Source: Acidobacteriaceae bacterium (GTDB lineage Bacteria > Acidobacteriota > Terriglobia > Terriglobales > Acidobacteriaceae). Taken from it: DNA of 7,839 nucleotides. The first letter of the stretch is position 1, and each line of letters starts with the position of its first letter. Positions 5,398 through 7,839 of this stretch are shown here, piece by piece. Location of the stretch: NCBI GenBank assembly GCA_030040395.1, contig JASHTU010000416.1, forward strand, positions 1 to 7,839. The letters are read 5' to 3'. The position numbers were made by a program, and so were the translations under genes. The notes under the pieces were generated by a model. The model was given only the letters and a program-made list of their open reading frames with translations, was not told the DNA's origin and ran no database searches.

Positions 5398-7785
5398 ATG
5401 AATCCAATTGCGCATCGAAGCCGAGTGGTGGCGTGGATGTTGACGGCTCTGTGCGGAGCGGCAGGGCTCGCCGCTCAAACCGCGGGTGTGACGCTTCAAA
5501 GGCAAGGCGCGACCATAGTTCTCGAGCCGTACGCGCCGAACATCGTTCGCGTAACCATGAGCACGGCGAAGGATGACGCCATGGCCGGTCCGGGCTACGG
5601 TATTGTGGCTAAACCCGACACCGCCGGTTGGACCCATGAGACTTCCGCTGCTGGCGACACCTATAAGTCAGCGCGCTTCACAGTCTTCGTGGCGCTGCCG
5701 CCTCCTCCGCAACGCAGGCCTAACGGTTCGTTCGCCGTCGGCCCGCGGAAGAACTTCGGTGGTTCTAGCGGCAGCTCGTTCATGAGCTTCACGGGGGAAA
5801 ATGGCAAACCCCTTCTCGATATGCTGGGCTGGGAAATGGCCGTTCTCAATGACAAGGACGACGATAGCCAACTGAAGTACGACCGGCGCCCGAGTGATCC
5901 ACCGTTCTATCAGGTAGGGGCGACGTTCAAGTCGCCCGACGATGAACACTATTACGGGCTGGGTGAGAATCAGGAAGGGTATCTCGACCACCGGGGACAT
6001 AAAGTGGAGTGCTGGGCGAACTATACGGCCGCCGGTGGCGCCGCCTTCTGCGTCCCCTTCCTGATCACGAACAAAGGTTACGCCTTGCTTTGGGACAATC
6101 CTTCCAAGACCACGATCATGCCTGGATTCAATGAACAGACCAGGTGGATTTCGCAGGCGGGCCAAAGGGTGTCGTTTTTCGTCGTGGCCGGCGCCAACAT
6201 CGACGAAATTTATGGCGGATACCGGTTGCTTACTGGAGATACGCCCATGCTGCCCAAAGCGGCTTACGGATTGATCCAGTGCAAACAGCGGTATCGGACC
6301 CAGGCGGAGATGTTGGCGGTCGCCCACGGCTATCGCGAGCGCCGTTTGCCCATCGACATTCTGGTGTTGGACTGGTTTTATTACACCAAGATGGGCCAGA
6401 TGGACTTCATTAAGGAAGATTGGTCCGATCCGGCGGAGATGAATCGTCAGCTTCACGCTATGGACATTGAGACCATGATCAGCGTGTGGCCGCGTTTCCA
6501 GCCAGGCTCGCGCTATTACGATCTGATTCGGACAAACGGATGGTTTATCCGTCACGCGGATGGAACCCCGGAGGATGGCCTTCCCTACGATCGCGAAGGG
6601 TCGGACATCGACACCACCAACCCCGCCGCGGCAAAGTGGTATTGGGGCGCGGTGCGGGATGACATCGCCAGCAAGGGATTCGACTATTGGTGGGCCGATG
6701 AAACCGAGCCCGACCTGCCGCCCGACGGGAGTTACTTCAAGATAGGGCCAGGCGCGCAGTATTTCAATGTCTACCCGCTCTTCCACACCGCCGCTTTTTA
6801 CGATGGCATGCGCAAAGATACGCCAAATAAGCGCGTGCTGATCCTGGCTCGCGACGCCTATCTCGGCGCCCAGCATAACTCGGCGATCTTCTGGTCCTCC
6901 GACATCTACCCCGACTGGGATGCGCTGCGACGGCAGATTCCCACCGGACTTGATGTAACTGCCTCGGGAATCGCTTACTGGGGCAATGATATCGGCGGAT
7001 GGCAGGCTCTGCCCAAAGTCCATACCCCGGAGCATACGCCTTTGATCGATCCCTCCGATGCGCGCGACAATGTCGGAGGCTATGACGATTACCCGGAGTT
7101 ATACGTGCGGTGGTATGAATACGGCGTCTTTGAACCCACCTTCAGGACCCATGGCACTCGTCGCTACAACGAGGTTTGGTCGTATGGCAAACAGGCCGAG
7201 CCCATCCTCGAGAATTATCTTCGCCTGCGCTACCAGTTAATGCCCTATATCTACTCATTAGGGTATTTCACTCATGAGACTGGAGCGCCGTTCATGCGCG
7301 CCCTGTTTATGGACTTTCCCAACGATCCAAAAGCGGCGAAGATCGGCGATGAGTATATGTTCGGACCGGCGTTCCTGGTTGCTCCGGTAACATCTCAAGG
7401 ACAAACCACGAAAAGCGTCTATCTGCCCGCGGGCGCTGCATGGTACGACTACTGGACGAACCAGCGGTACGATGGCGGTCAAACGATTGAGGTGAGCGCG
7501 CCGATCGATAAGATTCCTCTCTTTGTGCGAGCGGGATCGATCGTGCCGCTCGGCAGCGCCATCGAAAGCACTCATGACAAGCAGACCATTGTCCGCGTAA
7601 AAGTGTATCCGGGCGCCAATGGCGACTTCACTCTCTATAACGACGATGGTTTCACCTACGCCTATGAAAACGGCGCCAGCCAGATTACTCACTTGCACTG
7701 GGACGATTCAACAAGAAAGCTGACCCAAGCCGGAAGCGTTGCCTGGACCGGGAACGACGTCGTGGAAGTCATCCCAGACCGGTAA
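5398..7785 (+). CDS. Secreted GH31 alpha-glycosidase, probable alpha-xylosidase
   Basis: A 795-residue retaining alpha-glycosidase of glycoside hydrolase family 31. Residues 1-26 form a Sec signal (basic start, VVAWMLTALCGAAGLAA, AQ cleavage site). A beta-sandwich N-terminal domain runs to about 280 and includes HYYGLGENQEGYLDHRG, typical of GH31. The barrel begins near 285. VLDWFYYTKMGQMDF (323-337) and the MISVWPRF strand resemble the alpha-xylosidase branch (XylS, CjXyl31A, BoGH31A). The nucleophile is D434 in WWADETEPD and the acid/base is D502 in FWSSDIYPDW. The C-terminal beta domains end with YNDDGFTYAYENG, as in the DUF5110-type module. It lacks the PA14 insert of CjXyl31A and BoGH31A. 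Residues PPPP near 100 may stall ribosomes without EF-P. Removing alpha-1,6-xylose from xyloglucan oligosaccharides is the likely job, but alpha-glucosidase or transglycosylase activity cannot be excluded. The 54 bases after the stop show no terminator. Confidence 0.92.
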   Translation: MNPIAHRSRVVAWMLTALCGAAGLAAQTAGVTLQRQGATIVLEPYAPNIVRVTMSTAKDDAMAGPGYGIVAKPDTAGWTHETSAAGDTYKSARFTVFVALPPPPQRRPNGSFAVGPRKNFGGSSGSSFMSFTGENGKPLLDMLGWEMAVLNDKDDDSQLKYDRRPSDPPFYQVGATFKSPDDEHYYGLGENQEGYLDHRGHKVECWANYTAAGGAAFCVPFLITNKGYALLWDNPSKTTIMPGFNEQTRWISQAGQRVSFFVVAGANIDEIYGGYRLLTGDTPMLPKAAYGLIQCKQRYRTQAEMLAVAHGYRERRLPIDILVLDWFYYTKMGQMDFIKEDWSDPAEMNRQLHAMDIETMISVWPRFQPGSRYYDLIRTNGWFIRHADGTPEDGLPYDREGSDIDTTNPAAAKWYWGAVRDDIASKGFDYWWADETEPDLPPDGSYFKIGPGAQYFNVYPLFHTAAFYDGMRKDTPNKRVLILARDAYLGAQHNSAIFWSSDIYPDWDALRRQIPTGLDVTASGIAYWGNDIGGWQALPKVHTPEHTPLIDPSDARDNVGGYDDYPELYVRWYEYGVFEPTFRTHGTRRYNEVWSYGKQAEPILENYLRLRYQLMPYIYSLGYFTHETGAPFMRALFMDFPNDPKAAKIGDEYMFGPAFLVAPVTSQGQTTKSVYLPAGAAWYDYWTNQRYDGGQTIEVSAPIDKIPLFVRAGSIVPLGSAIESTHDKQTIVRVKVYPGANGDFTLYNDDGFTYAYENGASQITHLHWDDSTRKLTQAGSVAWTGNDVVEVIPDR

Positions 7786-7839
7786 AGTTACAACAGCGCA
7801 GTTTGCAGCGTGTGAGGGAATCGACCCCCAAGGCTACTC

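Noticed and set aside
5668..7035. A 455-codon open frame antisense to GH31
   Set aside because: It lies fully inside a well-supported GH31 gene, shows no domain pattern or ribosome site, and is expected where sense codons favour G/C at third positions.
1..7839. CRISPR array, tRNA or rRNA genes, insertion sequence ends, toxin-antitoxin or phage genes
   Set aside because: No regularly spaced repeats, cloverleaf, transposase motifs, terminal repeats or related small genes were seen on either strand.

Overview
The window is a GC-rich carbohydrate-use locus, with G or C favoured at third codon positions. It is probably from a soil or plant-litter polysaccharide degrader. The style fits Acidobacteriota: a Tat-exported GH1, a FucP-type sugar permease, a secreted GH31 and an enolase-type mannonate dehydratase. 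This placement is inferred from gene content only; there is no rRNA or marker gene.

Layout, left to right. The first ~77 bases may hold the tail of an upstream gene. Bases 80-1450 (+) encode a FucP-family MFS sugar:proton symporter. It converges on three genes that all read leftward. In transcription order these are a truncated gene whose N-terminal half looks like the N-terminal domain of a GH67 alpha-glucuronidase (5082-4567), a D-mannonate dehydratase of the enolase superfamily (4521-3304) and a Tat-exported GH1 beta-glycosidase (2975-1530). A 315-bp divergent region then separates the truncated gene from a large secreted GH31 alpha-glycosidase, probably an alpha-xylosidase (5398-7785, +). 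The last 54 bases hold nothing I can recognise.

How the parts fit. GH31 (Sec signal) and GH1 (Tat signal) would trim alpha- and beta-linked sugars from hemicellulose oligosaccharides outside the cytoplasm. The permease would import released monosaccharide. Mannonate dehydratase makes 2-keto-3-deoxy-D-gluconate from D-mannonate, a step in glucuronate breakdown. Glucuronate is what a GH67 enzyme frees from glucuronoxylan, so the GH67-like gene upstream of mannonate dehydratase makes pathway sense. However, its catalytic barrel and C-terminal domain are absent. Alpha-xylosidase plus beta-glucosidase is also the classic pair for xyloglucan oligosaccharides, so the locus may serve more than one hemicellulose.

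No transcription factor, RNA gene, CRISPR array, insertion sequence or transposase is visible. The most unusual item is the GH67-like remnant, whose last ~38 residues resemble the closing strands of a carbohydrate-binding beta-sandwich instead of GH67. I see no strong case for a wholly new system; the rest looks like a coherent polysaccharide-utilisation cluster.
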